41,507 nucleotides of DNA from an uncultured archaeon (lineage in GTDB: Archaea; Nanobdellota; Nanobdellia; Pacearchaeales; GW2011-AR1): NCBI GenBank assembly GCA_903828655.1, contig CAIKMX010000052.1:1-41507 (forward strand). The letters run 5' to 3'. Numbering within the stretch: the stretch's first letter is position 1; each line of letters opens with the position of its first letter. The notes beneath the pieces were generated by a model. The model did not search any database. It was given only the letters and a program-made list of their open reading frames with translations, and had not been told where the DNA came from. A program made the position numbers and the translations under genes. Shown in pieces: positions 32,131 to 40,816 of the stretch.

Positions 32131-32453
32131 TTTTTATACACTCTCTGTTTTATTTCATTCATTTTAATCTTCATAGCCTCTTCAATATCTACATCAAATC
32201 TCTTTGCAAGTATCAGCACGGTAAATATGACATCAGCGAACTCTTTTTTTATCTCATCAACCTGCAGGTTTTCAAGTTTATCTTTTCTTTGATATCCCTT
32301 ATGTGTTAACATCTCATTGAAAAGCTCTCCAACCTCTTCAATTACCTTAAATCCCATTGCCATTGTTAATTCATCACAATGTTTATGCGAGTAATACTCT
32401 TCAAGTCTCTTTATCTCGCTTCCGATGAATTCGTTTATTTCTTTTATTTCCAT
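32127..32453 (-). CDS. MazG-like NTP pyrophosphohydrolase (second in operon)
   Basis: A 108-residue all-alpha protein with the MazG metal motifs FKVIEEVGELFNEML (E-E-x-x-E) and KKEFADVIFTVLIL (E-x-x-D). It should hydrolyse nucleoside triphosphates to monophosphate and PPi, a house-cleaning role for non-canonical or excess NTPs. It starts 2 nt after the stop of the first MazG gene and overlaps pheT in an ATGA, so all are co-translated. Confidence 0.85.
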   Translation of the reverse strand: MEIKEINEFIGSEIKRLEEYYSHKHCDELTMAMGFKVIEEVGELFNEMLTHKGYQRKDKLENLQVDEIKKEFADVIFTVLILAKRFDVDIEEAMKIKMNEIKQRVYKK

Positions 32454-32455
32454 TT

Positions 32456-32806
32456 TTAAGGTCCTTCCTTATTTGTGCATTTAACTTTATCTTCTGCAGT
32501 GTCATAAACTCCTTGGCACTTAGCATAATCTTTCTCTATCTTGCTTTCTAATTCTTCACTTGCTTCTACATTGAGGGCGTTTGAAAGAGCAAGTGTTGTA
32601 AACAAAACATCCGATATCTCTTCGCCTATTGCCTTATCTCCGTCTCCTTTATACTTGCTTTTCTTTCCGCCAAATTTAATATTAACAACTCTTGACAATT
32701 CTCCAACTTCTTCAACAAGTCTTGCAAGCATCGACAAAGGCTCCCAATATCCCCCATAATGCTGTATCAAATCATCAACTTTCTTTTGTGCGTCTTTTAT
32801 TTCCAT
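32456..32806 (-). CDS. MazG-like NTP pyrophosphohydrolase (first in operon)
   Basis: A 116-residue protein with MazG motifs LARLVEEVGELSRVVN and GEEISDVLFTTLAL and a Gly/Lys-rich loop between them. A C-terminal tail with two cysteines (CQGVYDTAEDKVKCTNK) differs from its neighbour. It is a paralogue of the following gene, but more like the MazG-type proteins with an extended loop. The ATG at 32806 is 10 nt after the pheS stop. Confidence 0.85.
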   Translation of the reverse strand: MEIKDAQKKVDDLIQHYGGYWEPLSMLARLVEEVGELSRVVNIKFGGKKSKYKGDGDKAIGEEISDVLFTTLALSNALNVEASEELESKIEKDYAKCQGVYDTAEDKVKCTNKEGP

Positions 32807-32816
32807 TTTATCTTTT

Positions 32817-34382
32817 TCACTTTCTCCAAAACTTCATTTCTCTTAATTTAGTTAAATCGTTCTTGTACATGTCTCTTAAGTCTTGTATCTTGAAAGACTC
32901 CATAATTATTCTGTCGAATCCAGGGCCCCAAGCTAAAACTGGAACATGTCTTCCAAACATTGGGATAGTTACTTCAGGTCTGAACATCCCAGCTCCTCCA
33001 AGTTCCAACCATTTTTTCTTTTCTGGATGGAAAACATCTATCTCAAGCGAGGGTTCTGTATATGGGAAATAACCCGGCCTTATTCTTATCTTTTCATATC
33101 CCATTTTCTTGAAGAAAGAGACTAAGTAACCAAGAAGCTGTCTGAAATTTGCATTCTCATCAACTACAATTCCTTCAGTCTGATTAAATTCAAATCCATG
33201 ACTCCAGTCAACAGTTTCATTTCTAAAACATTTTCCTAAAGCGAAGTATTTTGCAGGAAACTCTTTTGCCTCAGCAATTTTCTTTAAAGTTTTAGCAGAC
33301 AGACAAGTTGTATGCGTTCTCATTGAAACTTTCTTTGAAACATTTTCATCCCATTTATACTGCCATCCCTTGCTCTTTCCATCAAACTCAATTCCTCCTT
33401 CATGTGCTTTTCTTATTTCTTTGACGATTTTATCTTCAGGCAATTTTCCCTCAATATTTTTTATGAAGAAAGTATCTTGCATCTCTCTTACAGGATGGTC
33501 TTGTGCAGTAAACAAGGCATCAAAGTTCCAGAATCCTGTTTGTGCCATCGTTCCAGTCATCTCTTTAAAACCCATCTCCATCCATATACTTTTCGCGTAG
33601 TCTGTAGCCTGGTTTACAAAATGTCTCTTTCCTCCATAAATCTTCTTTCCAGAAGTTTGCAAATCATATCTTCTAAACTTTTTACCCTTCCAAGCATTTG
33701 TTTGTATTATTTTAGGGGTGAGTTGTTCAATCAAATCTTCTTTCAAATTCATTTTTGAAACCTTCTCTCCAAGTGCAGTAAGTTTAACAGAAACCTTTTT
33801 CTCATCAATAACTTCAATTATATCTCTTCTTGATTTCAAATTTTCAAATGCAAGTTTTTCTTGTGGCTCTAAACTTTCAAGATCTCTTGGCAAGCTCTCA
33901 AGTAATTTTTCTTCAAGAGTCTTTCTAGCAATTTCATCCTTATTTCCAACTAAAATGATATTCCCGTTTTTCAAATCAATAACGGCCTTTTTCTTTAAAA
34001 CTCCTATTGAAATTTTGGCTTCATTTTCATTTAGGCCTAACTTTTCAACATCTTTTATAGGAATCATATTCCTCTTCGCAAGCTCATTCAACAATCTTCT
34101 CTCAGGTAGCTGTTTCTTAAGGTAAAACAAGCCATTTATACCTGCCTGGACAATCTTTTTCTTTTGTTCATCTATTTCTACCAGACCTTTATTTTTTAAG
34201 AATTCCAGGGCTCTAAGAGCAGTAGTTTTATCTCCCTCCGCCTTGCCTGAGATACTATCAATATCCAATGCATGTTTTTTCAGAACAGGGAGTATTTTTC
34301 TCTCTATCGGAGATAATGTCTCAACTATCCTTTCATCGCCATTAATTTTTTCATTACTCTTTTCGCTGCTTTTATCAGCCAT
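32817..34382 (-). CDS. pheS: Phenylalanyl-tRNA synthetase alpha subunit, archaeal type
   Basis: A 521-residue catalytic subunit. The first about 230 residues are winged-helix-like modules typical of archaeal/eukaryotic PheS. The class II core has FVNQATDYAKSIWMEMGFKE (motif 1 region), RTHTTCLSAK, ALGKCFRNETVDWSHGFEFN (motif 2) and LAWGPGFDRIIM (motif 3). It binds Phe and ATP and charges tRNA-Phe together with PheT. It leads the operon with two MazG genes before pheT. Confidence 0.95.
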   Translation of the reverse strand: MADKSSEKSNEKINGDERIVETLSPIERKILPVLKKHALDIDSISGKAEGDKTTALRALEFLKNKGLVEIDEQKKKIVQAGINGLFYLKKQLPERRLLNELAKRNMIPIKDVEKLGLNENEAKISIGVLKKKAVIDLKNGNIILVGNKDEIARKTLEEKLLESLPRDLESLEPQEKLAFENLKSRRDIIEVIDEKKVSVKLTALGEKVSKMNLKEDLIEQLTPKIIQTNAWKGKKFRRYDLQTSGKKIYGGKRHFVNQATDYAKSIWMEMGFKEMTGTMAQTGFWNFDALFTAQDHPVREMQDTFFIKNIEGKLPEDKIVKEIRKAHEGGIEFDGKSKGWQYKWDENVSKKVSMRTHTTCLSAKTLKKIAEAKEFPAKYFALGKCFRNETVDWSHGFEFNQTEGIVVDENANFRQLLGYLVSFFKKMGYEKIRIRPGYFPYTEPSLEIDVFHPEKKKWLELGGAGMFRPEVTIPMFGRHVPVLAWGPGFDRIIMESFKIQDLRDMYKNDLTKLREMKFWRK

Positions 34383-34428
34383 GTTTATAACACATCTCAG
34401 GTGTTTTTAAAGAATTCTATTAGTTCTT

Positions 34429-36180
34429 TTAATACAGCAATCTGTGTATCTCGTTAAGCTTCTTCAGCTGCTTTATTCTATCCGACTTTATCTCATTCTT
34501 TGGCTTGTGTATCAAATCTAGTACTTCATCTCCTGCAAGGATTTTAGGCATGATTACATAATCTGCTCCAGCATTGTACAGCTCCGTTGCTTCACTTATT
34601 CTCTCTGCAGTCAAGATGATCGTTGCTTTAGAGTTTGTTTGCTTTACTCTTTTCAACAAGCTTAAATTATCATCAAAACTAGGGATAGTGCTTATTATAA
34701 TCTTCATCTTACCCATATGAACCTTATTAAGAATTTCTGCGCCACCCAAATCCCCATAAATCGCAGAAATATTCTTTTTAATTAATGCTTTAATTATTTC
34801 AGGATTATAATCAATAACAAGAAGATTATGTCTATCTCCCGTATTTTCCAAGAGGTGTTTTATCAAAACGCTTCCCATCCTATGTGCTCCAACCAAAAGA
34901 ATATGTTTCTCATTTTTATCAACAAACTCAAGATGTTCTTTTACCGGGAGAAAATTAAACAATCTCAAGGGATATTTAAAAATATTAAAAAGTCCATTCT
35001 TGTAAGTCACAAGATAGGGTGTTAAAGCCATAGTAATTACGGTAGCAAGAATTACTGTTGATAATATTCCAACGTCTATTGCTCCCAATGAAACTCCTAA
35101 CATTCCAATTATCAATGAGAACTCGGATAGTTGTGCAAGGCTTATTGATGTCATAAAACTCGTTCTTGATCTATATCCTGTAGCTCTTGTTAGGATAAAG
35201 GTTATTAATGTCTTAATAACTAAGGAGCCAATAATCAAGAACCAAAATAAACCCATATTTTCTCTAACTCCAGAAAAAACAACTTGCATTCCTAAAGAAA
35301 CAAAGAATAGTATAGCAAAGAAATCTCTTAATGGAGAAATTTTAGATTCCAACTCTTGTTTGAATGGAGAATTAGCCAAGGAAACTCCAGCAATAAAAGC
35401 TCCAATAACTATTGACAAATCAAGAGCATATGACATTACAATAAACAAGAACAAAACTGCCAAAGAGGATAAGAATAAAAGTTCAGTAGAGCGAGCAGCG
35501 AAACTAAACAATCCTCTTAAAACAATCTTCTGAAGAAGCAATGCAATAACAACCATTAAAACAAGTTTTCCTAAGGCAATTGAAATCGGTCCAAAAGAGA
35601 ATCCTCCAGTTGTGAAAACAACAATAGCAACTATAGCGACTAAATCTTGCAAAAGCAAAATACCTAGGATAAGTCTTCCATGTAATGTAACAAGTTCATG
35701 ACTATCTGCCAAAAGTTTTACCACTACCATAGTCGAACCGAAAGAAAGTATAATTCCAATATACGCTGCCTGTAACGCAGTCAGATGAAAAAATCCTGCA
35801 GATAAGTATGAGATTGCAAAGATTGCTACAATCTGCAAAATCCCTATGATAACTATTTTACCCAAACCAACTTCCCTTATTTTCTTAAATGATATTTCAA
35901 GTCCTGCACTAAAAAGCAAAAATGCAATCCCAATTTCAGAGAAAGCATAAACAATCTGGGAGTTCTTAACAAATCCCCAAAAAAGAGGCCCAATTAAAAG
36001 TCCAGTTATAACATACGCAGGAATCAGGGGCTGCCTTAAAATTCTTGCCAAGAACGCAAAAACTGCTGAGATAATAAGTATAAACGCAATATCAAATATC
36101 ACCGTTTCTTTCACAGGCATATTTGTAAAATGCCCAACAACATCAGAAAAAAATCCAACTGCTAAACTTGTTACATCCAT
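34429..36180 (-). CDS. Kef-type K+/H+ antiporter (CPA2) with TrkA-N domain
   Basis: A 583-residue protein. About twelve helices cover residues 20-400 with CPA2-type stretches (RQPLIPAYVITGLLIGP, FSAGLEISFKKIRE, SFGSTMVVVKLL, VIGAFIAGVSLANSPF). From about 418 a Rossmann TrkA-N/RCK domain begins (HILLVGAHRMGSVLIKHLL, then VIDYNPEIIKAL and AIYGDLGG). A TrkA-C domain is lacking. It is expected to exchange K+ or Na+ for protons under nucleotide control. The ATG at 36180 follows an AT-rich divergent region. Confidence 0.93.
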   Translation of the reverse strand: MDVTSLAVGFFSDVVGHFTNMPVKETVIFDIAFILIISAVFAFLARILRQPLIPAYVITGLLIGPLFWGFVKNSQIVYAFSEIGIAFLLFSAGLEISFKKIREVGLGKIVIIGILQIVAIFAISYLSAGFFHLTALQAAYIGIILSFGSTMVVVKLLADSHELVTLHGRLILGILLLQDLVAIVAIVVFTTGGFSFGPISIALGKLVLMVVIALLLQKIVLRGLFSFAARSTELLFLSSLAVLFLFIVMSYALDLSIVIGAFIAGVSLANSPFKQELESKISPLRDFFAILFFVSLGMQVVFSGVRENMGLFWFLIIGSLVIKTLITFILTRATGYRSRTSFMTSISLAQLSEFSLIIGMLGVSLGAIDVGILSTVILATVITMALTPYLVTYKNGLFNIFKYPLRLFNFLPVKEHLEFVDKNEKHILLVGAHRMGSVLIKHLLENTGDRHNLLVIDYNPEIIKALIKKNISAIYGDLGGAEILNKVHMGKMKIIISTIPSFDDNLSLLKRVKQTNSKATIILTAERISEATELYNAGADYVIMPKILAGDEVLDLIHKPKNEIKSDRIKQLKKLNEIHRLLY

Positions 36181-36277
36181 CTTATCATCTCTCTTTATTT
36201 TATACTAGAAAAAGAGCTTTTTATAGGTTTTTGTCTCAATCAAAATCTTTAAAAATAAACCTACATCAGATAAAACC

Positions 36278-36646
36278 ATGCCAGTTGATACATACACTTG
36301 CGCTTCATGCAGTTACACAGGAGACTATCTTCACAAAATGGGAGAAGATCCGTCTAGTTGTACTCATTGCGGAAGTGATAAGGGACTAACAAAACATCTT
36401 GCTGCACCAAGCGTACATACCGGAGGTAAATCTAACGGCGGAGGAAAGACCACAATTATTGCGAGGGAACTTCCCGGGGGGATTACAGTGGTATCTAGAA
36501 AATCAGCAGACTCTGTAACCGTTTGCACATCCTCTGACGGAAATTATTTTAGAGGGGCTCATGCAGTCAACCTCGGTACTTCGGACATAGAAGGCGAGGT
36601 AAGAAGAGCTAATAGAGAAGTCAGAAAAGCCATAAAAGGTCTCTAA
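36278..36646 (+). CDS. Zinc-ribbon protein (FmdB-like head)
   Basis: A 122-residue protein. The N-terminal zinc ribbon CASC...CTHC (Cys8, Cys11, Cys28, Cys31) resembles the FmdB/CxxC_CxxC_SSSS type. A Gly/Lys linker follows (GGKSNGGGKTT) and then a small domain ending in a basic helix (EVRRANREVRKAIKGL). The function is unknown, though nucleic-acid or protein contacts are likely. ATG 36278 lies about 30 nt after a TTTAAAAAT box, in a divergent arrangement with the antiporter gene. Confidence 0.6.
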   Translation: MPVDTYTCASCSYTGDYLHKMGEDPSSCTHCGSDKGLTKHLAAPSVHTGGKSNGGGKTTIIARELPGGITVVSRKSADSVTVCTSSDGNYFRGAHAVNLGTSDIEGEVRRANREVRKAIKGL

Positions 36647-36653
36647 ATTTCTT

Positions 36654-37193
36654 CTAATTCACGCTCTCTTTAACCTGTTGACTTGACATCCCTATAGAAA
36701 ATCCAAAAGCCTCAATTGCCTTTTTGTCAATTTCTCCAGAAAGACTCCAGATTAAAAGTTTGCATTTAGCTCTTCTGCATATCTTAACATTTTGAATTAT
36801 TCTTGCAAGTCTTTGAGCCTTTTTCTTTTTGTCTTTTATAGAATTGAAATCATCGATATCAATAACAATTGCAATATCTTTTTCCTTTGCAATCTTAGCA
36901 ATAACATGATTCAACCCAGAGTCTCTTTGTTTTAATGTATCTTTTCGTTTATCATTATAATTTTCAGATAATTCTCTTTCAGGAGAAACCAAATAATTAA
37001 TCTTCAAAGTTTCAAGAGCTCTTCTATTAAAAGAATTGTCTCTTCCAAGAACTGCAATTTTCTTTTTTATGTTTTTTTGCTTCAAACTTTCAATTATTCC
37101 TCTTGCTATCTTTTCATCTGCATCTATAATCCATGTGTCATAGTCATCACTAGCTTGAATATCTGACTTACTTTTAATAAACTTAAACTTCAT
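36654..37193 (-). CDS. rnp3: RNase P protein subunit p30 (Rpp30/RNP3)
   Basis: A 179-residue protein of PHP-like TIM-barrel fold. The hallmark of archaeal p30 is KQRDSGLNHVIAKIAKEKDI, followed by KKAQRLARIIQNVKICRRAK and KLLIWSLSG. It assembles with Pop5 and the RNase P RNA to trim the 5' leader of pre-tRNA. It is somewhat shorter than typical (about 210-230), with a compact N-terminal part. It is convergent with the zinc-ribbon gene, with a 7-nt gap. Confidence 0.88.
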   Translation of the reverse strand: MKFKFIKSKSDIQASDDYDTWIIDADEKIARGIIESLKQKNIKKKIAVLGRDNSFNRRALETLKINYLVSPERELSENYNDKRKDTLKQRDSGLNHVIAKIAKEKDIAIVIDIDDFNSIKDKKKKAQRLARIIQNVKICRRAKCKLLIWSLSGEIDKKAIEAFGFSIGMSSQQVKESVN

Positions 37194-37296
37194 AATTTAA
37201 TTAGGAATGTTTGGTTTTTATTGTTTTGGTATATATACTTCAACATATATTTTGGATTATACTATTGCTTAAATAGCACCTGAACGCTGAGAAAAT

Positions 37297-37650
37297 ATGG
37301 GAAATGAAGGAAACGGGCATGAGTGTATAAGTGTTAGAAAAGTCAATGGAAGGACTGTTGAATGGCTCGTAAACGGCGTAAGATGTGTTGAGTCAGAGGA
37401 TATCCACGCAAGGCTGATCCCTTATAACCCTTCAGATTCTAGAGATAAAAGATTCGATGATGCTATGGCTAATGCCCTCAGAAGAAGAGAACATTTTTCA
37501 TTTACTAATTATGAGCCTAAGGGAAGGACTGCTCAAGCACTAGCAGCAATTGCAACAGGAATGGCCCCTTATCCAAATCAATGCAGGGAAGAAGCCACAA
37601 AAGCGGATGTATACGACCCAACAGAACCTACAACTCTCAGATTACCCTGA
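37297..37650 (+). CDS. Small uncharacterised protein
   Basis: A 117-residue soluble protein. The start is beta-rich (ISVRKVNGRTVEWLVNGVRC). A helix with basic residues follows (DDAMANALRRREHFS), then an Ala-rich helix and a Pro-rich end. No family is recognised. ATG 37297 follows an AT-rich gap. Its last 9 nt overlap the end of the convergent UMP kinase gene. Confidence 0.5.
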   Translation: MGNEGNGHECISVRKVNGRTVEWLVNGVRCVESEDIHARLIPYNPSDSRDKRFDDAMANALRRREHFSFTNYEPKGRTAQALAAIATGMAPYPNQCREEATKADVYDPTEPTTLRLP

Positions 37651-38340
37651 GATCAGCGTTCCTCTAAATCCTTTTCCTGTAGAAACAATCTTATCAACAT
37701 CTCCTAGACTCCCAACGATGTAAGTCGGCACTCTTTTTTTCATTATTGTTACAGAAGCATCCTGATCTAAAACAAAATGCTGGCCCGCCTTAAACTTTAT
37801 TTTTTCTGCCCTCTTATGGAAATCTTTCCATGTTGTTTTCTTTATGAAATTTGCAGATTTATTTGTCGAAGGATTTGCAGTGTATAATCCACGAATATTT
37901 GTTAAATTAATAAATGGACATTTCAAATACGCCGCCAAATCCGCAGAAGTTCCATCACTTGTTCTTTTTTCTTGAGTCCATCTCAATGCCCCGCAAAAAA
38001 CCACCCGGTTTTTTGCTAACAAATCCTTAACAGCTTTCATGCTCTCTGGAATGTCTTCTGGAGAATTTGCCGCCTTCCCAAAAATTCTTGCCATAAGACT
38101 CGCATGAAATCTTGTTATAGCAATACCTTCCTTAGACTCATTCTTGAAACCTTTATGCAAATTTCTCATGGCAGAAATATACTCTCTAGCCGTTAAACCT
38201 CCTCCAGTAACGACAACAAACTTGTTAGTTTTATGTTTCCTTAGTAACTCTTCAAATTTTTTTATAAAAACATAATCCACTTTGCCAGGAGACGGAGCAA
38301 TCCTACTTCCACCTAAAGATATCACCCAAACTTTTTCCAT
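37642..38340 (-). CDS. pyrH: Uridylate kinase (UMP kinase), archaeal type
   Basis: About 232 residues from ATG 38340 (MEKVWVISLGGS); a TTG three codons earlier is less likely. It is of the amino-acid-kinase fold: VISLGGSRIAPSPG binds the phosphates, FVVVTGGGLTAREYIS and LTNIRGLYTANPSTN bind nucleotide. It phosphorylates UMP to UDP, the step after PyrF. GTTTAAATAA at 38361-38370 (minus strand) is the likely TATA box. Confidence 0.9.
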   Translation of the reverse strand: MEKVWVISLGGSRIAPSPGKVDYVFIKKFEELLRKHKTNKFVVVTGGGLTAREYISAMRNLHKGFKNESKEGIAITRFHASLMARIFGKAANSPEDIPESMKAVKDLLAKNRVVFCGALRWTQEKRTSDGTSADLAAYLKCPFINLTNIRGLYTANPSTNKSANFIKKTTWKDFHKRAEKIKFKAGQHFVLDQDASVTIMKKRVPTYIVGSLGDVDKIVSTGKGFRGTLISG

Positions 38341-38436
38341 ATCTACCAAAAATAAACGAATTATTTAAACGTTACTAGGGAGTTGAACCAAATTTTAATT
38401 AACAATATTTATAACAACAAAACACGGTGTTCTTTA

Positions 38437-38742
38437 ATGAAATATAACAAACTTATAAGGGACAAGATTCCCGAGATAATTAAAAATACTGGCAAAGATC
38501 CAACAATCCATATTGCCTCAGAAAGTGAATATTGGGAAAGTCTTAAGGAAAAGTTAAAAGAAGAAGTTATGGAATTTGATAAAGAAAGTAATGAAGAAGA
38601 GTTTGCAGATATCTTAGAGGTTCTTGAGGCAATTAAGGATTTTAAAAAATTTAGTCAAAAGGATATTGAAGATATCAAAAAAAAGAAAGCCGAAAAGAGA
38701 GGGAAGTTTAAGAAGAAATTGATTCTTGATGAAGTGAATTAG
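38437..38742 (+). CDS. MazG-fold phosphoribosyl-ATP-pyrophosphohydrolase-like protein
   Basis: A 101-residue protein from ATG 38437 (MKYNKLIRDKIPEII); the frame is open further upstream, but YNKLIRDKIPEII is the usual start of this family. The metal motif is KLKEEVMEFDKES and EEFADILEVLEAI (E-E-x-x-E and E-x-x-D). Members are NTP pyrophosphohydrolases, often misnamed HisE. It is the third MazG-like protein in the window. Confidence 0.85.
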   Translation: MKYNKLIRDKIPEIIKNTGKDPTIHIASESEYWESLKEKLKEEVMEFDKESNEEEFADILEVLEAIKDFKKFSQKDIEDIKKKKAEKRGKFKKKLILDEVN

Positions 38743-38786
38743 GTGAATATAGCAAGATATATTAAGTTAAACACCTTAAATTAAAC

Positions 38787-39119
38787 ATGGCAGAGCCAGT
38801 TCACCCGAGGAGTCTGCTTAATACCTTCGAAAGAGGTCTAATATCCAGACTTTTAAGGGATTATGGTGGTTCGTGTATAGTAACCAAACATTCTGATAGA
38901 GGTGACTTTAAAGCCTTAGGAAGGCCCTGTAATATAAGATTTTATCATGAAAAAGGGTTATATTATGCAGAACTAATAACGGGGGACGTAGAAGGAACTT
39001 ATGAACTTGGAGGGCAGGCAGATTTAGTTAAGGGCATGGAAGATTTTATAGAAATGTTAATCCCCCTATTTCGTGGTGAACAACCAACAATGCCCAGAGT
39101 TAAAAGACAAACAGCCTAA
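38787..39119 (+). CDS. Small uncharacterised protein
   Basis: A 110-residue soluble protein. The N-terminal helix is basic (LLNTFERGLISRLLRDYG), and a beta-rich middle contains CNIRFYHEKGLYYAELITG. It has no known motif. ATG 38787 lies 44 nt after the MazG-like gene, with TTAAGTTAAAC boxes between. It ends next to the convergent DUF357 gene, with no gap. Confidence 0.5.
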   Translation: MAEPVHPRSLLNTFERGLISRLLRDYGGSCIVTKHSDRGDFKALGRPCNIRFYHEKGLYYAELITGDVEGTYELGGQADLVKGMEDFIEMLIPLFRGEQPTMPRVKRQTA

Positions 39120-39413
39120 CTAACAAACAGTAAAAAGTCTATCATCTTTTACATTGAAAACTTTTGTTCTCACACCACAATCAAGCCATCCATGAGAATA
39201 ATTTAACGCTGCAAAAGCATTAACCAAATCGCCTTTCTTCTCAAAATGTTTTGCATCAGAAACATAGTTCTCAACCATATCAATAATCTCATTAGCCTCT
39301 CTTTCTTTTCCTCTAATTATGTTTTTCTTAACTTCTTTCAAAGCTTCTTCGGTCAAATTGAAATATTTTTCAACTTTTTGTTTAGTTATAACGTCTTGCT
39401 TCTCTGCTTTCAT
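39120..39413 (-). CDS. DUF357 family protein
   Basis: A 97-residue helical protein with the DUF357 pattern: VEKYFNLTEEALKEVKKNI, MVENYVSDAKHFEKKGDLVN and AFAALNYSHGWLDCGVR. The family is archaeal and of unknown function. Its fold is a small helical bundle with a conserved A-L-N-Y-x-H-G-W-L-D motif. It starts at ATG 39413. Confidence 0.9.
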   Translation of the reverse strand: MKAEKQDVITKQKVEKYFNLTEEALKEVKKNIIRGKEREANEIIDMVENYVSDAKHFEKKGDLVNAFAALNYSHGWLDCGVRTKVFNVKDDRLFTVC

Positions 39414-39722
39414 AAAAATGGAAAGAAAATTCCTCTTTTAAAGTTAACTGATTATATTTTGGAGGGTTTGGTAATGTGCAAAGCATCCGTTGACATCTTT
39501 GTTAGGAGCATTTGTTGTTAAGCATTTTACACACAAAAAACAGGGTTTGCCACAACGACTCCTCCACCCATGTTACCTAACCATCTACGCTCGCGCTCCG
39601 TTCGGTCATACTGAAGCCGAAGCTTCTTGCAAGTTAACTCACTCCCGCGCTCGCTCCGAATTTGTTATTAATGCACAAGATTTTTAACATAATTGGCTAA
39701 GTTTTTTATTTAGTGCAAACAT
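39414..39722. repeat. Intergenic region with dispersed repeat, copy 6
   Basis: A 309-nt region with no gene. Core A is at 39484-39501 (CATCCGTTGACATCTTTG). It joins directly to an inverted C/D junction at 39503-39528 (TAGGAGCATTTGTTGTTAAG, then CATTTT). Core B is at 39546-39580 (CTCCACCCATGTTACCTAA). GCTCGCGCTCC and CGCGCTCGCTCC (inverted GCGAGCG pieces) then surround a small hairpin, GAAGC-CGAA-GCTTC, at 39613-39626. Confidence 0.65.
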
Positions 39723-40373
39723 CTATCCAACAACAGGACTAAACGGACTTTGCTTGGTTATAACAAATCTGCTCCCAACCTCTTCAGAGACCACCGCATC
39801 AATCATAAAATTATCTGCTGCTGCCCTAAATATTCCCTCAAGCAAAGGAATTCTTGCCTCCTCGGCAACCTGAACAAGTATCCTCTTTATCTCTTCCTGG
39901 CCTAAACTAATTTTTGTTAGTTGTTTCTGGCCATGCCTCATAACATAAATCTGTTCGTTTGGAGCAGGACATTCTATCGTTGAAACGCTTGGATCTTTCA
40001 AAAGAGCATCTATCCTTCCATAGCTATTCAAAAAAGGAGGTTGAACGAGTTGTAATCGAACTGGTGCCTGCGGTGCTCTTGGAGGAATATGCATTGGTGC
40101 AACAGGCATCCCCCGAGGATTTCTCAATGGAAGAATCTTAAACGATTTATTAGAATGAATAATACTTTCCTTTAGTGCTCCACGACTAACTTCATCAGAG
40201 AACTTTGGAACCAGCTCTGAATTAATAACGGACTTACTACCCTCTTCTAAAAAACCCCCCTTTCTCAAACGAACTTGCATATTTCTTATTATTGTAAAAA
40301 CAAATAACTTAACAAAAACAGAGTCGCTTGCTTTTGCATCCAAGTTTGGCTTTCTAGACATTTTAGAAATCAT
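39723..40373 (-). CDS. Stand-alone N-domain of a type II/IV secretion (PilT/FlaI-like) ATPase
   Basis: A 216-residue protein. After a basic head and a Pro-rich linker (MPVAPMHIPPRAPQAPVRLQ) comes a domain with ALLKDPSVSTIECPAPNEQI, then LGQEEIKRILVQVAEEARIP and VGSRFVITK. This order is that of the N-terminal domain of secretion/archaellum ATPases (D-P-x-V-x-x-I-E ... S-R-F-x-I-x-K), but the Walker ATPase domain that should follow is missing: the protein stops 10 residues later. It may be a truncated relic or a specialised adaptor. The ATG overlaps the upstream gene in an ATGA. Confidence 0.55.
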   Translation of the reverse strand: MISKMSRKPNLDAKASDSVFVKLFVFTIIRNMQVRLRKGGFLEEGSKSVINSELVPKFSDEVSRGALKESIIHSNKSFKILPLRNPRGMPVAPMHIPPRAPQAPVRLQLVQPPFLNSYGRIDALLKDPSVSTIECPAPNEQIYVMRHGQKQLTKISLGQEEIKRILVQVAEEARIPLLEGIFRAAADNFMIDAVVSEEVGSRFVITKQSPFSPVVG

Positions 40374-40816
40374 ATTTGTGGAAGAGGTCTAGGTCTTCCG
40401 TACTGTTGCTGTGGAGATTGATTTTGTATTGAAGGTTGCATCTGTTGCATTGGTTGAACCTGTTGAGGTTGAACTTGAGAAGATTCAGCCCTGCCTCTTA
40501 ATTTTTCCTCCATTAACACTAATCCCTTAGCAATCGTTTTATTCTGATTCAACAAAGAATCAATCTTATTTAACAAATCACTATCTCCTTCTTTTCCTCC
40601 TCCAGAAAAGTTTCTTGCAGCCTCTTCAAATACTTCTAATAATTTTAAAAGATGATCAGAAAGTTTTTCAAATCTTATAGAAAGATTTGTCATCGCATGC
40701 TGCAAACCAACAAAATTTTCAATCAAAAGTTCCTCTCGCTGAGCCGCGGTCAGCTTCTTTTTAACAGGTCTATCAAAACTACTTGTACTATTTGCCTTCA
40801 CACCCCTCTTTGCCAT
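40370..40816 (-). CDS. Coiled-coil protein with Gln/Pro-rich tail
   Basis: A 148-residue protein. The basic head (MAKRGVKANSTSSFDRPVKK) is followed by amphipathic helices (LSIRFEKLSDHLLKLLEVFE). The last about 40 residues are Gln/Pro/Met low complexity (QPQQVQPMQQMQPSIQ). No family is known. It is coupled by an ATGA overlap to the secretion-ATPase N-domain gene, so the products may be partners. Its build resembles the two plus-strand genes at 5.3-6.4 kb. Confidence 0.6.
   Translation of the reverse strand: MAKRGVKANSTSSFDRPVKKKLTAAQREELLIENFVGLQHAMTNLSIRFEKLSDHLLKLLEVFEEAARNFSGGGKEGDSDLLNKIDSLLNQNKTIAKGLVLMEEKLRGRAESSQVQPQQVQPMQQMQPSIQNQSPQQQYGRPRPLPQI

Noticed and set aside
39490-39687. Plus-strand 65-codon frame in repeat copy 6
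   Set aside because: It lies across repeat cores and GC-rich hairpin pieces. Composition is unlike neighbouring genes and there is no recognisable domain.
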